This document shows, one piece after another, positions 37,750 through 46,366 of a stretch of 64,000 nt of DNA. Both the position numbers and the translations under genes were made by a program. How positions within the stretch are numbered: position 1 is the first letter of the stretch; each line of letters starts with the position of its first letter. The notes under the pieces are model-generated. The model saw nothing but the letters and a program-made list of their open reading frames with translations. It was not told the origin of the DNA and searched no databases. The stretch is from JAGRGG01 sp965217265 (GTDB lineage: Bacteria > Pseudomonadota > Alphaproteobacteria > Geminicoccales > Geminicoccaceae): contig CBDCHP010000012.1 of the NCBI GenBank assembly GCA_965217265.1, positions 248,001-312,000 of the forward strand, given 5' to 3'.

Positions 37750-39135
37750 ATGCAGACCAACTTCACCCTCAAGCAACTGCAAGACCCGGACGTCGCGCAC
37801 TCCGAGACGATCCTGCGCAAGTGCGTCCACTGCGGCTTTTGCACCGCGACCTGCCCGACCTACGTCCTGCTCGGCGACGAGTTGGACAGCCCGAGGGGGC
37901 GCATCTACCTGATCAAGCAGATGCTCGAAGAGGACCGGCCGGCGACGGAGGAGGTGGTCAAGCACATCGACCGCTGCCTGTCCTGCCTCGCCTGCGTGAC
38001 GACGTGCCCCTCCGGCGTCGATTACATGCACCTCGTCGACCACGCGCGAAAACACATCTACGAGACCTATAAACGCCCCCTGCCCGACCGGCTGCTGCGG
38101 CAGTTGCTCGCCTTCGTCCTCCCCCATCCCGGCCGCTTCAGGACGGCGCTGACCGGCGCCACGTTGGCCAAACCGCTCGGCCGCCTGATGCCGGGGCGTC
38201 TGGGCGCGATGATGAAGCTGGCGCCCAAGGGCGGGCCGAAGCGGCCCTCGGCGCTCGACCGGCCGCAGACGGTCCCGGCCGAGGGCGCGAGGAAGGGCCG
38301 GGCCACAGTCCTGCTCGGCTGCGCCCAGAAGGTGCTCTCGCCCGAGATCAACGAGGCGACCGTGCGCCTGCTCACCCGGCACGGCTTCGAGGTCGCGATC
38401 GGTCGAGGCGAAGGCTGCTGCGGCGCCCTCGTCCACCACATGGGCCAGGAGCCGGCGGCGCACCGCTTCGCCAAGGCCAACATCGACGCCTGGTGGCGCT
38501 TGAGGGAGACGGGCGGTCTCGACGCGATCGTCATCAACACCTCGGGCTGCGGCACGACGGTCAAGGACTACGGCCACATGCTGCGCGAGGACGGGGCCTA
38601 CGCCGAGAAGGCGGCAGAGATCAGCGCGCTCACCGTGGACGTCACCGAGTTCATGGCCGAGCACGGCCTGAAGCCCAGCGTCGCCGACACCGACTTCGTC
38701 GTCGCCTACCACTCGGCCTGCTCGCTCCAGCACGGGCAGAAGGTGACCAAGACGCCAAAGCACCTGCTGACCAAGGCCGGCTTCACCGTGAAGGACGTGC
38801 CCGAGGGGCATTTGTGCTGCGGCTCGGCCGGCACCTATAACCTGCTTCAGCCCGAGATCGCTGGGCAATTGCAGGCGCGCAAGGTCGAGAACATCGAGCG
38901 CACCGCGCCCGACCTGGTGGCGGCCGGCAACATCGGCTGCATCACCCAGATCGGCGACGGGACGGCAATCCCGGTGACGCACACGGCGCAACTGCTCGAC
39001 TACGCCACGGGGGGGCCGGAACCCCTGGGCCTGGAGGCCGCGCGCAAGCGGCGGGCCGCGCGGGGCGGCGAGGTCGGCCCGCGCCCGGCGAAGGATCGGC
39101 TCGGTATCCCGGTCGAGGTCGAGACGCGGGGGTGA
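37750..39135 (+). CDS. glcF: Glycolate oxidase iron-sulfur subunit GlcF
   Basis: 461 residues. Two 4Fe-4S cluster motifs near the N-terminus: CVHCGFCTATCPTYVLLGDE and CLSCLACVTTCPSGVDYMH. These are followed by two CCG-type domains: GRGEGCCGALVHHMGQ, INTSGCGTTVKDYG and HLCCGSAGTYNLLQPE. It passes electrons from GlcDE to the quinone pool. The first motif has NFTLKQLQDPD ahead of it, so the ATG at 37750 is the natural start. The stop TGA is immediately followed by repeat copy 9, which may end the operon transcript. Confidence 0.96.
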   Translation: MQTNFTLKQLQDPDVAHSETILRKCVHCGFCTATCPTYVLLGDELDSPRGRIYLIKQMLEEDRPATEEVVKHIDRCLSCLACVTTCPSGVDYMHLVDHARKHIYETYKRPLPDRLLRQLLAFVLPHPGRFRTALTGATLAKPLGRLMPGRLGAMMKLAPKGGPKRPSALDRPQTVPAEGARKGRATVLLGCAQKVLSPEINEATVRLLTRHGFEVAIGRGEGCCGALVHHMGQEPAAHRFAKANIDAWWRLRETGGLDAIVINTSGCGTTVKDYGHMLREDGAYAEKAAEISALTVDVTEFMAEHGLKPSVADTDFVVAYHSACSLQHGQKVTKTPKHLLTKAGFTVKDVPEGHLCCGSAGTYNLLQPEIAGQLQARKVENIERTAPDLVAAGNIGCITQIGDGTAIPVTHTAQLLDYATGGPEPLGLEAARKRRAARGGEVGPRPAKDRLGIPVEVETRG

Positions 39136-39283
39136 GAACGCTTGCGCGTCCGCTGGCGCGGGGCCTTTTTTCTTCTTTTTTGTCTTTGTCCGAGGCTGGC
39201 CCTCGGCGCTACGGCCGGCTACTTCGGTTAACACTGGCAAAAAGAAAGAAGAGAAAGCCCGTCGCAGGCGACGCGAAGCGTAA
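39133..39283. repeat. Palindromic dispersed repeat, copy 9
   Basis: Full copy: TGAGAACGCTTGCGCGTCCG, T-rich tract, inner GGCTGGCCCTCGGCGCTACGG, GGTTAACACTGGC, A-rich tract, right arm GCGACGCGAAGCGTAA. Its left end is the TGA stop of glcF; the tRNA-Leu gene follows 49 bases after the right end. Confidence 0.9.
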
Positions 39284-39331
39284 CCCGAAATGCCTTGCGT
39301 CGGCGGCGAAAACCGCTAGATACGGGGCCAC

Positions 39332-39417
39332 GCGGTTGTGGCGGAATCGGTAGACGCGCAACGTTGAGGGCGTTGTGGGCTTTGCCCGTGGAGGTTCAAG
39401 TCCTCTCAACCGCACCA
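39332..39417 (+). tRNA. tRNA-Leu, anticodon GAG
   Basis: Acceptor stem GCGGTTG pairs with CAACCGC (39407-39413), then A and an encoded CCA at 39415-39417. Anticodon stem CAACG/CGTTG with loop TTGAGGG places GAG at 39366-39368, reading CUC and CUU. A 13-base extra arm (class II) with GGGC/GCCC pairing and the T-loop TTCAAGT are intact. CUC is one of the favoured Leu codons in this GC-rich window. Confidence 0.95.
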
Positions 39418-39448
39418 TCCCTCTCCCGGCCCTTCGTGCCGGCGGATT

Positions 39449-40351
39449 TCAGTAAAAGCAGCAGAGCAGCTTCATCTCGACGGTGCCGGTCTCGCGCCCG
39501 GCGTCGGCGCCGTAGCCGGCCTGGAAGCGGACCGCCAGACGCTCGGCCGGCACGTCGTGGCGAATGAGGTGGTCGACGACGCTGCCGAGGCGCAGCAGCG
39601 TCGTGTCCCAGGTCGAGACCGCGACGCCGTCGGTGAGCGCCGCCTCGAGTGCCTCCCCCTCGACCAGGATCACCCAGTCGCGCCCGGCCGGGATGGTGCC
39701 GATCACCCGCGCCAGATCGACGACGGCGCGGTTCAGGCGTTGGCGCAGGTCGTCGTCGAGGCCGACCGTGCCGCGCGGGAAGGCGAGGTCGACCTTGAAG
39801 ACGTAGCGGTTGTTCGGCCGGGCGGCCTGCGCCTCTAGGCCACCGAGCGCATCGTCGGGGCCGGACGAGTCGGTGCCGCGGTAGCGCGCGCGCAGGTTGG
39901 CCTGGTCGCGTCGTGCAACTTCGAGTTGTATTTGCATCTCGATGAGCGCCGCCTCGCGCGCGCCCGCACGCCCGTTCGCCGACCACAGCATCGCCGTCAG
40001 CGCCAGGACGCAAAAACCGAGGAGTGCTGCCGCGAGCGGCCAGAACAGGCCCCGCTCGATCGGAATATCCAGCGGCTCGGGCGGATCATCGTCGACGTGT
40101 TCGCCGCCCGGCCCGTTCGCGTCGTAGGCCATGCGCCGCTTCGGGTCGCGCAAGACCTCGTAGGCCTCGCACAAGCGCCGGAAGTCTTCCTGCCCGTTCG
40201 GGCCGGCGTCGTGGCGGTCGGGGTGCAGGTCCATCGCCCGACGGCGAAAGGCTTGACGCACGTCGTCGGGCGAGGCGCCTTGGGACACGCCGAGGATCTG
40301 ATAATAGCCGCGGGGGTCGCCCGTCGCCTGCATCTGGGCCAAAACCGTCAT
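39449..40351 (-). CDS. J-domain protein with one membrane helix and an OmpA/MotB-like C-terminal region
   Basis: 300 residues. A J-domain at 14-78 (GYYQILGVSQGASPDDVRQA) contains the HPD motif at 43-45, required to stimulate Hsp70 ATPase. A short acidic linker, one membrane helix at 102-123 (LFWPLAAALLGFCVLALTAM), then a coiled stretch with many Arg/Glu. The last 100 residues resemble the OmpA/MotB fold: LNRAVVDLARVIGTIPAGRD, TTLLRLGSVVDHLIRHDVPA, ERLAVRFQAGYGADAG. The J-domain would face the cytosol and the rest the periplasm. The OmpA-like reading is by pattern only. No dnaK is adjacent, but a membrane Hsp70-like gene lies at 26.3 kb. Confidence 0.75.
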   Translation of the reverse strand: MTVLAQMQATGDPRGYYQILGVSQGASPDDVRQAFRRRAMDLHPDRHDAGPNGQEDFRRLCEAYEVLRDPKRRMAYDANGPGGEHVDDDPPEPLDIPIERGLFWPLAAALLGFCVLALTAMLWSANGRAGAREAALIEMQIQLEVARRDQANLRARYRGTDSSGPDDALGGLEAQAARPNNRYVFKVDLAFPRGTVGLDDDLRQRLNRAVVDLARVIGTIPAGRDWVILVEGEALEAALTDGVAVSTWDTTLLRLGSVVDHLIRHDVPAERLAVRFQAGYGADAGRETGTVEMKLLCCFY

Positions 40352-40489
40352 GAATGGAAGCGGGGCCGGAGTATAGGCACGCGGCCGCACTCTGCAAACC
40401 GGGGAACGTGGGCTTCGTGTCCCGGTTGCTTCATTGCCCGGACGCGTGCTGCTTGAGCGTTCGTCACGGGCCGGAAGAGGAGGAGAGCA

Positions 40490-41269
40490 ATGGCCAGTAT
40501 CGACGTCGATGGTTGCCGGATCGCGTATTGCTTCGACGGCCCGGAGGGTGCCCCCCCCTTGCTGCTGTCGAACGCGCTCGGCAGCAGCCTCGCCATGTGG
40601 GAGCAGCCCTGCGGCATGCTGGAGGCGGGCTTTCGCCTGATCCGCTACGACAACCCCGGCCACGGCGATTCGGGGGGCGTCGATCGGACGCTCACGCTCG
40701 ACGACCTCGCCCGGGTGGCTTCGGCCGTGCTCGACGCCTGCGGCGCATCGCGCGCGCACGTCATGGGGCTGTCGCTGGGCGGCATGGTGGCGATGCGCTT
40801 AGGCGCCCACGAACCCGAGCGGGTCGAGCGGCTGGTCTTGTGCAACACCTCCGCCTTCATGCCCGACAAGGACGGCTGGAACGCGCGCATCGAGACGATG
40901 AGGAACGAGGGCGTCGAGCCCCTGCTCGAACCCTTGATGGAGCGTTGGTTCACGGCAAAGTTCCGCGCGGCGGACCCGCTGGTCCTTGAGCGGACGCGGG
41001 AGATGGTGCGCCGGGTCGATCCCGGCGGCTACGTCGGCTGCTGTGCTGCCATCCGCGACATGGATCTGCGGTCCGACTTAGGGCGCATTCGAGCCCCCAC
41101 CCTCGTCGTCGCCGGCGAGGAGGACCCGGTGACGACGGTCGCGATGGCAGAAGAGATCGTCGCCGGCATCGAGGGCGCTAAGCTCGTCACCCTGCCGCTC
41201 GCGCACATGACCGCGATGGAGGACGGCACGGGCCTCGCGCGCGTCGCCTCGGAGTTCCTGAGGTCGTGA
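40490..41269 (+). CDS. Alpha/beta hydrolase, 3-oxoadipate enol-lactonase-like
   Basis: 259 residues. Nucleophile elbow MGLSLGGMVA (Ser95), acid in VAGEEDPVT, His in LPLAHMTAME: a full triad. DGCRIAYCFDGPEGAPPLLL, RYDNPGHGDS and CNTSAFMPDKDGWNARIETM are like PcaD enol-lactonases of the beta-ketoadipate pathway. No other pca genes are nearby, so the actual substrate is uncertain. GGAAGAGGAGAGCA lies just before the ATG. Its TGA overlaps the GTG start of the dodecin gene, an unusual coupling. Confidence 0.85.
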   Translation: MASIDVDGCRIAYCFDGPEGAPPLLLSNALGSSLAMWEQPCGMLEAGFRLIRYDNPGHGDSGGVDRTLTLDDLARVASAVLDACGASRAHVMGLSLGGMVAMRLGAHEPERVERLVLCNTSAFMPDKDGWNARIETMRNEGVEPLLEPLMERWFTAKFRAADPLVLERTREMVRRVDPGGYVGCCAAIRDMDLRSDLGRIRAPTLVVAGEEDPVTTVAMAEEIVAGIEGAKLVTLPLAHMTAMEDGTGLARVASEFLRS

Positions 41270-41454
41270 GCGGCGCCTTCAAGGTGCGTGAGTTGAAGGG
41301 CGCATCAAACGAGGGCCTGGAGGCGGCGATCCGCGCCGCCCTCGCCTTAGCACCCGGGCCGCCGGCCTGGTTCGAGGTCGAGCGCATCGGCGGCGGCAGC
41401 GACGCTGGGGGCGTGCGCTTCGAGGTGACGCTGCGGGCGGGTTTTGCGGTTTGA
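41266..41454 (+). CDS. Dodecin-like flavin-binding protein
   Basis: 62 residues from GTG. The sequence follows the dodecin pattern: FKVRELKGASNEGLEAAIRA, then WFEVERIGG with W35 in the place of the tryptophan that stacks on flavin, and RFEVTLRAGFAV as the last strand. The helix-to-strand loop is a few residues shorter than in archaeal dodecin. Dodecins form hollow dodecamers that store riboflavin, FMN or CoA. Overlap with the enol-lactonase stop implies they are made together. The stop lies at the left edge of repeat copy 10. Confidence 0.8.
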   Translation: MSGAFKVRELKGASNEGLEAAIRAALALAPGPPAWFEVERIGGGSDAGGVRFEVTLRAGFAV

Positions 41455-41594
41455 GGACGCTATCGCGTGCGCTAGGCGCGCGGCTTTTTTCTCTTTGTTT
41501 TTGCTACTTGTCTTTGGAGGCTGGCCCTCGGCGCCCCGGCCAACCTCCTGCGTTAACACTGGCAAAAAACGCGGCAGCGCACGCGACAGCGTTC
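41452..41594. repeat. Palindromic dispersed repeat, copy 10
   Basis: Left end TGAGGACGCTATCGCGTGCG, T-rich tract, inner GGCTGGCCCTCGGCGCCCCGG, CTCCTGCGTTAACACTGGC and a shortened right arm CAGCGCACGCGACAGCGTTC. The left end is the dodecin stop; the right end is two bases from the ldtR stop (convergent). Confidence 0.9.
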
Positions 41595-41596
41595 TC

Positions 41597-42049
41597 TTAT
41601 ATCCCGAAATTGATGACGTGGCTCCAGTGCCGCTCGATGCCGGTCAGGACGCGGTTCAGTTCCTTGAACTGCGGCTCCTGGGCAATGCTCTGCATGATCT
41701 TGTCGGCGTCGCGCTGATAGAGGGCGTCGATGCGGTTGACGAGGTCGAGCCCCTTGTCGGACAGCCAGACCCGCATCATCCGCTTGTCGTGCGCCGAGCG
41801 CTCCTGGACGAGGTAGCCGTTCTCGACCAGCTTCTTGACGTTGTAGGAGACGTTCGAGCCCTGATAGTAGCCGCGCGCCGTCAGTTCGCCGACGGTCACC
41901 TGCTCGTTGCTGATGTTGGAGAGGATCAACGCCTGGACGTTGTTGATGTCGAGCATGCCCAAACGGTCCAACTCGGCCTTGACGACGTCGAGAAAGCGCC
42001 GGTGCAACCTTTCGATCAGCCGAATAGTCAGAAGATATTGATCTTTCAC
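41597..42049 (-). CDS. ldtR: LdtR-family MarR-type winged-helix regulator
   Basis: 150 residues from GTG at 42049. The N-terminal dimer helix LTIRLIERLHRRFLDVVKAE and winged helix VQALILSNISNEQVTVGELT, RGYYQGSNVSYNVKKLVENG, QERSAHDKRMMRVWLSDKG match LdtR. In related alphaproteobacteria LdtR controls an L,D-transpeptidase and osmotic-stress response. The reading frame is open upstream into mmsB, but that extension is unlike the family. It lies 37 bases downstream of mmsB on the same strand. Targets in this organism are unknown. Confidence 0.88.
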   Translation of the reverse strand: MKDQYLLTIRLIERLHRRFLDVVKAELDRLGMLDINNVQALILSNISNEQVTVGELTARGYYQGSNVSYNVKKLVENGYLVQERSAHDKRMMRVWLSDKGLDLVNRIDALYQRDADKIMQSIAQEPQFKELNRVLTGIERHWSHVINFGI

Positions 42050-42086
42050 GTCGTCGATCCTGTGTGCCGTACCGTCCCGGCCGGGT

Positions 42087-42983
42087 TCATGTCCCGGTTT
42101 GTCCGCGTAACATCTGAATGATGGCGGAAAAGTCCAGCCTATCGCTCCCGTTTCGGGCGAACAAGCTATAAAGCTGATAAGCTTGGGCGCCAAGGGGCGT
42201 TGCCGCGTTGCTGCTCTGCGCCGCGGCCTGGGCCAGACCGAGGTCCTTGTGCATCAAGGCGGCGGCGAAGCCGGGCTCATAGCCCCGGTTCGAGGGCGCG
42301 CCCGGCACCGGCCCCGGCACGGGGCAGTACGTCGTGAGCGACCAGCACTGCCCGGAAGAGCGCGAGGCGACCTCGTAGAGCTTCTCGGGCGCCAAACCGA
42401 GCCGTTCGGCGAGGTTCATCGCCTCGCAGACCGAGAGCATCTGGATGCCGAGCATCATGTTGTTGCAGATCTTGGCGGCCTGGCCGTTGCCGCTCGGGCC
42501 GCAGTGGACGATCGTCTTGCCCATCGCGCGCAAGATCGGCTCGGCGCGGGCGAAGGCCCCGTCCTCGCCCCCGACCATGAAGGTGAGCGTCGCGTTCTCG
42601 GCCCCGCCGACTCCCCCCGAGACCGGGGCGTCGAGCATGGCGCGGCCCCCCTCGCCCGCCAGCGCCGCGACGCTTCGCGCCGTCTCGACGTCGATCGTCG
42701 AGGCGTCGATCAAGAGCGCCTCGGGCGCCGCGCGGCTCAAGATCCCATCGTCGCCGGTGTAGGCGGCGCGGACGTGCGCCCCCGCCGGCAGCATGGTGAC
42801 GACGATCTCGGCCGCTTCGACGGCGGCGGCGAGGTCGGCCGCGACGGGAAGACCCTTCGCCTTCGCCGCGCTCAGGGCGTCCTCGCTCAGATCAAAACCC
42901 GTCACCGCGTGACCGGCGCCCTGCAAATTGACCGCCATCGGCAATCCCATGTTGCCGAGCCCGATGAATCCGACCCGCGTCAT
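42087..42983 (-). CDS. mmsB: 3-Hydroxyisobutyrate dehydrogenase
   Basis: Oxidises 3-hydroxyisobutyrate to methylmalonate semialdehyde with NAD, in valine degradation. 298 residues. GFIGLGNMGLPMAVNLQGAG, DAPVSGGVGGAENATLTFMV, catalytic Lys in GNGQAAKICNNMMLGIQML, and YCPVPGPVPGAPSNRGYEPG with HKDLGLAQ are diagnostic of HIBADH rather than GarR. The ATG at 42983 follows GGGGAGG; an in-frame ATG 27 bases earlier is weaker. It follows HIBCH on the same strand (23 bases), completing the operon. Confidence 0.95.
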   Translation of the reverse strand: MTRVGFIGLGNMGLPMAVNLQGAGHAVTGFDLSEDALSAAKAKGLPVAADLAAAVEAAEIVVTMLPAGAHVRAAYTGDDGILSRAAPEALLIDASTIDVETARSVAALAGEGGRAMLDAPVSGGVGGAENATLTFMVGGEDGAFARAEPILRAMGKTIVHCGPSGNGQAAKICNNMMLGIQMLSVCEAMNLAERLGLAPEKLYEVASRSSGQCWSLTTYCPVPGPVPGAPSNRGYEPGFAAALMHKDLGLAQAAAQSSNAATPLGAQAYQLYSLFARNGSDRLDFSAIIQMLRGQTGT

Positions 42984-43006
42984 GACGCCCTCCCCAACCT
43001 TGATGT

Positions 43007-44059
43007 TCAATCCCGGCCCGGCGCGAAGCCCGCAGCGCCCGGCCAGGGTTCGAGCACGGCCGCGACCTCTTCGAGCGGCACGTCCTCGATCCGCCCGTGC
43101 CGCCAGCGCGGCCGCTTGTCCTTGTCGATCAGAAGGGCGCGCACCCCCTCGGTGAACTCGCCGCTCATCAGCATCCGCGCGGTGAGCGAATACTCGTCGG
43201 CGAGGCAGGCGTTCAGGTCGTGCTTCGCACCGCGCGCGAATGCCGCGAAGGTGACCGCGACCGAGAGCGGCGACTTCTGCCGCAGCGTCGCCAGCGTCTC
43301 GGCAGCGAAGGTGCTGTCGTCGGCGTCGAGGTTGGCGACGATCCCGGCGGCGTCCGGCGCGTCGAACAGGTCGTCGATCGTCGGGCGCGGCAACTCGCCC
43401 TCCTCGGGCGGGCTCTCGGCGTGGCGGTCGAGGGCGTCGTCGAGCGCTTGCGGACCCCCGCGCAGGAGGTCAGCCTCCAGGTCGCCCAGCCGGTCGGACG
43501 GCACGAAGTGGGTGCCGATCCCGACGGCGACGGCCTTGGCACCATCGAGCCGCGCCCCGGTGAGGCCGAGGTAGCGGCCGAGGCGGCCTTCGAGCCGCGG
43601 CAGGACGTGCGTCGCGCCGACGTCGGGGTAGAGGCCGATGCCGGTCTCGGGCACGGCGAACAGCGCGTTCTCGCTCATCACCCGGTGCGAGCCGTGCACC
43701 GAGATCCCGACCCCGCCGCCCATGCAGATGCCGTCGATCAGGGCGACGTAGGCCTTGGGCATGGCGCCGACGCGCGCGTTCATGTCGTACTCGTCGGCGA
43801 AGAACGCCATCGCGGCCTCAAAATCGCCGTTCCTCGCCGCCTCGGCGACGTGGACGACGTCGCCGCCGGCGCAAAAGGCCCGGCCCGGCACCGCCTTGAC
43901 TAGGACGCCGCCGATCCGCTCGTCGTCGCGCCAGCGCCTCAGCATCGCCCTCATGCCGGCGACCATGCCCCGGCTGAGCGCGTTCAGCGCCTTTTGCCGG
44001 TCGAGCGTGGCGATGCCCCAGCCGTTCACCGCCTCGAAACGAATGCCCTCAACGTCCAA
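43007..44059 (-). CDS. 3-Hydroxyisobutyryl-CoA hydrolase (crotonase superfamily)
   Basis: 350 residues, the length of HIBCH enzymes. LDRQKALNALSRGMV, GRAFCAGGDVVHVAEAARNG, oxyanion-hole segment DGICMGGGVGISVHGSHRVM, and PETGIGLYPDVGATHVLPRL with the Glu/Asp pair used by HIBCH. The C-terminal part TARMLMSGEFTEGVRALLID is typical. It hydrolyses 3-hydroxyisobutyryl-CoA so the free acid can be oxidised by MmsB. Between the isobutyryl-CoA dehydrogenase and mmsB genes, with short gaps (15 and 23 bases), in one valine operon. Confidence 0.94.
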   Translation of the reverse strand: MDVEGIRFEAVNGWGIATLDRQKALNALSRGMVAGMRAMLRRWRDDERIGGVLVKAVPGRAFCAGGDVVHVAEAARNGDFEAAMAFFADEYDMNARVGAMPKAYVALIDGICMGGGVGISVHGSHRVMSENALFAVPETGIGLYPDVGATHVLPRLEGRLGRYLGLTGARLDGAKAVAVGIGTHFVPSDRLGDLEADLLRGGPQALDDALDRHAESPPEEGELPRPTIDDLFDAPDAAGIVANLDADDSTFAAETLATLRQKSPLSVAVTFAAFARGAKHDLNACLADEYSLTARMLMSGEFTEGVRALLIDKDKRPRWRHGRIEDVPLEEVAAVLEPWPGAAGFAPGRD

Positions 44060-44074
44060 GCTTTTCTCCCGCGA

Positions 44075-45223
44075 TCACTCGAAGCCCCGCGCCAGGAGGC
44101 GCCGGGCGATGATGAGGCGCATGACCTCGTTGGTGCCCTCAAGGATGCGGTGCACGCGCGCGTCGCGCAGGTAGCGCTCGACCTCGTAGTCCTTGATGTA
44201 GCCGTAGCCGCCGAACAGTTGCAGCGCGTCGTCGATCACCTGATAGCAGCGGTCGGTGGCGAAGCGCTTGGCCATCGCCGCCGCTTGGGCTCCGTCGGGG
44301 GCGGCGGCGTCGAGCTTGGCGGCGGCGCGGTAGACCATCAGCCGCGCCGCCTCGACCTCGGTCGCCATGTCGGCGAGCTTGAACTGGGTGTGCTGGAAGT
44401 CGGCGACGCGTTGGCCGAACTGGCGCCGCTCTTGCACGTAAGCGAGCGAGCGCTCCAGGCAGGACTGGGCAGCACCGAGCGAGCAGGCGGCGATGTTGAC
44501 CCGGCCCCCGTCCAGGCCGCGCATGGCGAACGCGAAGCCCTGGCCCTCCTGGCCCAGGCGATTCCCCGCCGGCACGCGGCAATCGTCGAAGTGGACGGTC
44601 GCGGTCGGCTGCGTGTGCCAGCCGAGCTTCTTCTCCGGTTGGCCGAAGCTGAGGCCGGGCGTGCCGGCCTCGACCAGGACAGCACTGATCCCCTTGGGGC
44701 CGGCCTCGCCGGTGCGGCACATGACGAGGTAGAGGTCGCTCGCCCCGCCGCCCGAGATGAACGCCTTGGCGCCGTCGAGGACGTAAGCGTCGCCCTCCAG
44801 CCTCGCCGTCGTGCGCAAGGAGGCGGCGTCCGAGCCCGACGCGGGCTCCGTCAGGCAGTAGCTGGCAAAGCGCCCCATCGTCAGCAAGGAGGGGAGAAAG
44901 CGGCGGCGCTGGTCATCGTCGCCGAAGGCGTCGATCATCCAGGCGACCATGTTGTGGATCGAGAGGTAGGCCGCGGTCGAGGTGTCGGCGGCCGATAGCT
45001 GCTCGAAGACCAGCGCCGCCTCCAGCCGGCCGAGGCCGCTGCCGCCCGAGGCCTCACGCACGTAGATCCCGGCCAAGCCCAGTTCCGCCGCGTGCCGAAG
45101 GGCGTCTTTCGGGAAGATCCCTTCCGTGTCCCAGCGCACGACGTGCGGCGCCAGCTCGTTCTTCGCGAAGTCGTGCGCCAGCGCCTTGATCGCCCCTTGC
45201 GCCTCGTCGAGGTCGAAGTTCAC
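44075..45223 (-). CDS. Acyl-CoA dehydrogenase, probably isobutyryl-CoA dehydrogenase
   Basis: 382 residues. FAD/acyl-CoA dehydrogenase blocks: YCLTEPASGSDAASLRTTA, DGAKAFISGGGASDLYLVMC, QFGQRVADFQHTQFKLADMA, DALQLFGGYGYIKDYEVERY, and catalytic Glu in ILEGTNEVMRLII. AAYLSIHNMVAWMIDAFG is shared with ACAD8-type isobutyryl-CoA dehydrogenases. First gene of the operon with HIBCH and mmsB, which fixes the valine assignment. Divergent from hemB across 108 bases. An enoyl-CoA hydratase for the intermediate step is not in the window. Confidence 0.92.
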   Translation of the reverse strand: MNFDLDEAQGAIKALAHDFAKNELAPHVVRWDTEGIFPKDALRHAAELGLAGIYVREASGGSGLGRLEAALVFEQLSAADTSTAAYLSIHNMVAWMIDAFGDDDQRRRFLPSLLTMGRFASYCLTEPASGSDAASLRTTARLEGDAYVLDGAKAFISGGGASDLYLVMCRTGEAGPKGISAVLVEAGTPGLSFGQPEKKLGWHTQPTATVHFDDCRVPAGNRLGQEGQGFAFAMRGLDGGRVNIAACSLGAAQSCLERSLAYVQERRQFGQRVADFQHTQFKLADMATEVEAARLMVYRAAAKLDAAAPDGAQAAAMAKRFATDRCYQVIDDALQLFGGYGYIKDYEVERYLRDARVHRILEGTNEVMRLIIARRLLARGFE

Positions 45224-45331
45224 CGCCCCTGCCCTCCCCCGCGTTTGCGGGATTGCCGTTGCCTAGCGACGGTTATAGATGGTGCAGAGCCCACCTGAAC
45301 AGGGGCGCCGCGCGACGCGGCGACACAAGCC

Positions 45332-46366
45332 TTGCCGCTCAACGCCTTCCCACCGCCGCAGCGCGGCTTTCCGACCCAGCGGCCGCGCCGGCTGCGCCGC
45401 ACGCCCTGGCTGCGGCGCATCGTCGCCGAGCACGCGCTGAAACCCGCCGACCTGATCCTGCCGGTCTTCGTCCTGGAGGGCGAGAACCGTGCCGAGGCGG
45501 TCGATTCGATGCCGGGCGTAACGCGTCTCACCGTCGATCTTCTCGTGCCCTTGGCCGAGCGCTGCCTGATGGCAGGGCTGCCGGCCTTGGCCTTGTTCCC
45601 GGTGACGCCGCCCGCCGTCAAGAGCGAGGACGGGTGCGAGGCTTGGAACGAGTCCAACCTCGTCTGCCGCGCGATCCGGGCCTTGAAGGGCGCCGTGCCC
45701 GAACTCGGCCTGATCGGCGACGTGGCGCTCGACCCCTACACCTCGCACGGCCAGGACGGCCTGATGCGCGACGGCGTCATCGTCAACGACGCGACCGTGG
45801 CGGCGCTCGCCCGGCAGGCGGTCTGCATGGCCGGGGCCGGCTGCGACGTCGTGGCGCCCTCCGACATGATGGACGGCCGCGTCGGGGCGATCCGCGCCTC
45901 GCTCGACGAGGCCGGGCGCCCCGAGACGGTGATCCTCGCCTACGCCGCTAAGTACGCCTCGGCCTTCTACGGTCCCTTTCGCGACGCGGTCGGCTCGGCG
46001 GCGGCGCTCGGCAAGGCCGACAAGCGCACCTATCAGATGGATCCTGCCAACGGCGCCGAGGCGCTGCGCGAGGTCGGCCTCGACGTCGCCGAGGGGGCCG
46101 ACATGGTGATGGTCAAGCCGGGCCTGCCCTACCTCGACGTCGTGCGCGGGGTGAAGGACGCCTTCGGCCTGCCCACCCTCGTCTACCAAGTCAGCGGCGA
46201 GTACGCGATGCTCAAGGCCGCCGAGCGGGCCGGCTGGCTCGACGGCGGGGCCTGCATGCGCGAGTGCCTGCTCGCCTTCAAGCGCGCCGGCGCCGACGCG
46301 ATCCTGACCTACGCCGCCCTCGACACGGCCGAGGCCTTGTGCCGCGAGGCGGCGGCGGGGGGGTAA
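45332..46366 (+). CDS. hemB: Delta-aminolevulinic acid dehydratase (porphobilinogen synthase), magnesium type
   Basis: Condenses two 5-aminolevulinates to porphobilinogen for haem and cobalamin synthesis, the latter needed by Ecm. 344 residues. RRLRRTPWLRRIVAEHAL, LPVFVLEGENRAEAVDSMPG, active-site Lys in AYAAKYASAFYGPFRDA, Schiff-base Lys in DMVMVKPGLPYLD. The metal loop reads DVALDPYTSHGQDG, with Asp in place of the Cys set used by zinc enzymes, so a magnesium-type HemB is expected. The start is TTG at 45332 with a poor ribosome site; a few residues of uncertainty remain. The stop TAA abuts half repeat copy 11. Confidence 0.95.
   Translation: MPLNAFPPPQRGFPTQRPRRLRRTPWLRRIVAEHALKPADLILPVFVLEGENRAEAVDSMPGVTRLTVDLLVPLAERCLMAGLPALALFPVTPPAVKSEDGCEAWNESNLVCRAIRALKGAVPELGLIGDVALDPYTSHGQDGLMRDGVIVNDATVAALARQAVCMAGAGCDVVAPSDMMDGRVGAIRASLDEAGRPETVILAYAAKYASAFYGPFRDAVGSAAALGKADKRTYQMDPANGAEALREVGLDVAEGADMVMVKPGLPYLDVVRGVKDAFGLPTLVYQVSGEYAMLKAAERAGWLDGGACMRECLLAFKRAGADAILTYAALDTAEALCREAAAGG

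Noticed and set aside
41600..42193. A longer 198-residue LdtR starting at 42193
   Set aside because: The extra N-terminus is read from the mmsB coding region in another frame and does not resemble the family; GTG at 42049 fits better.
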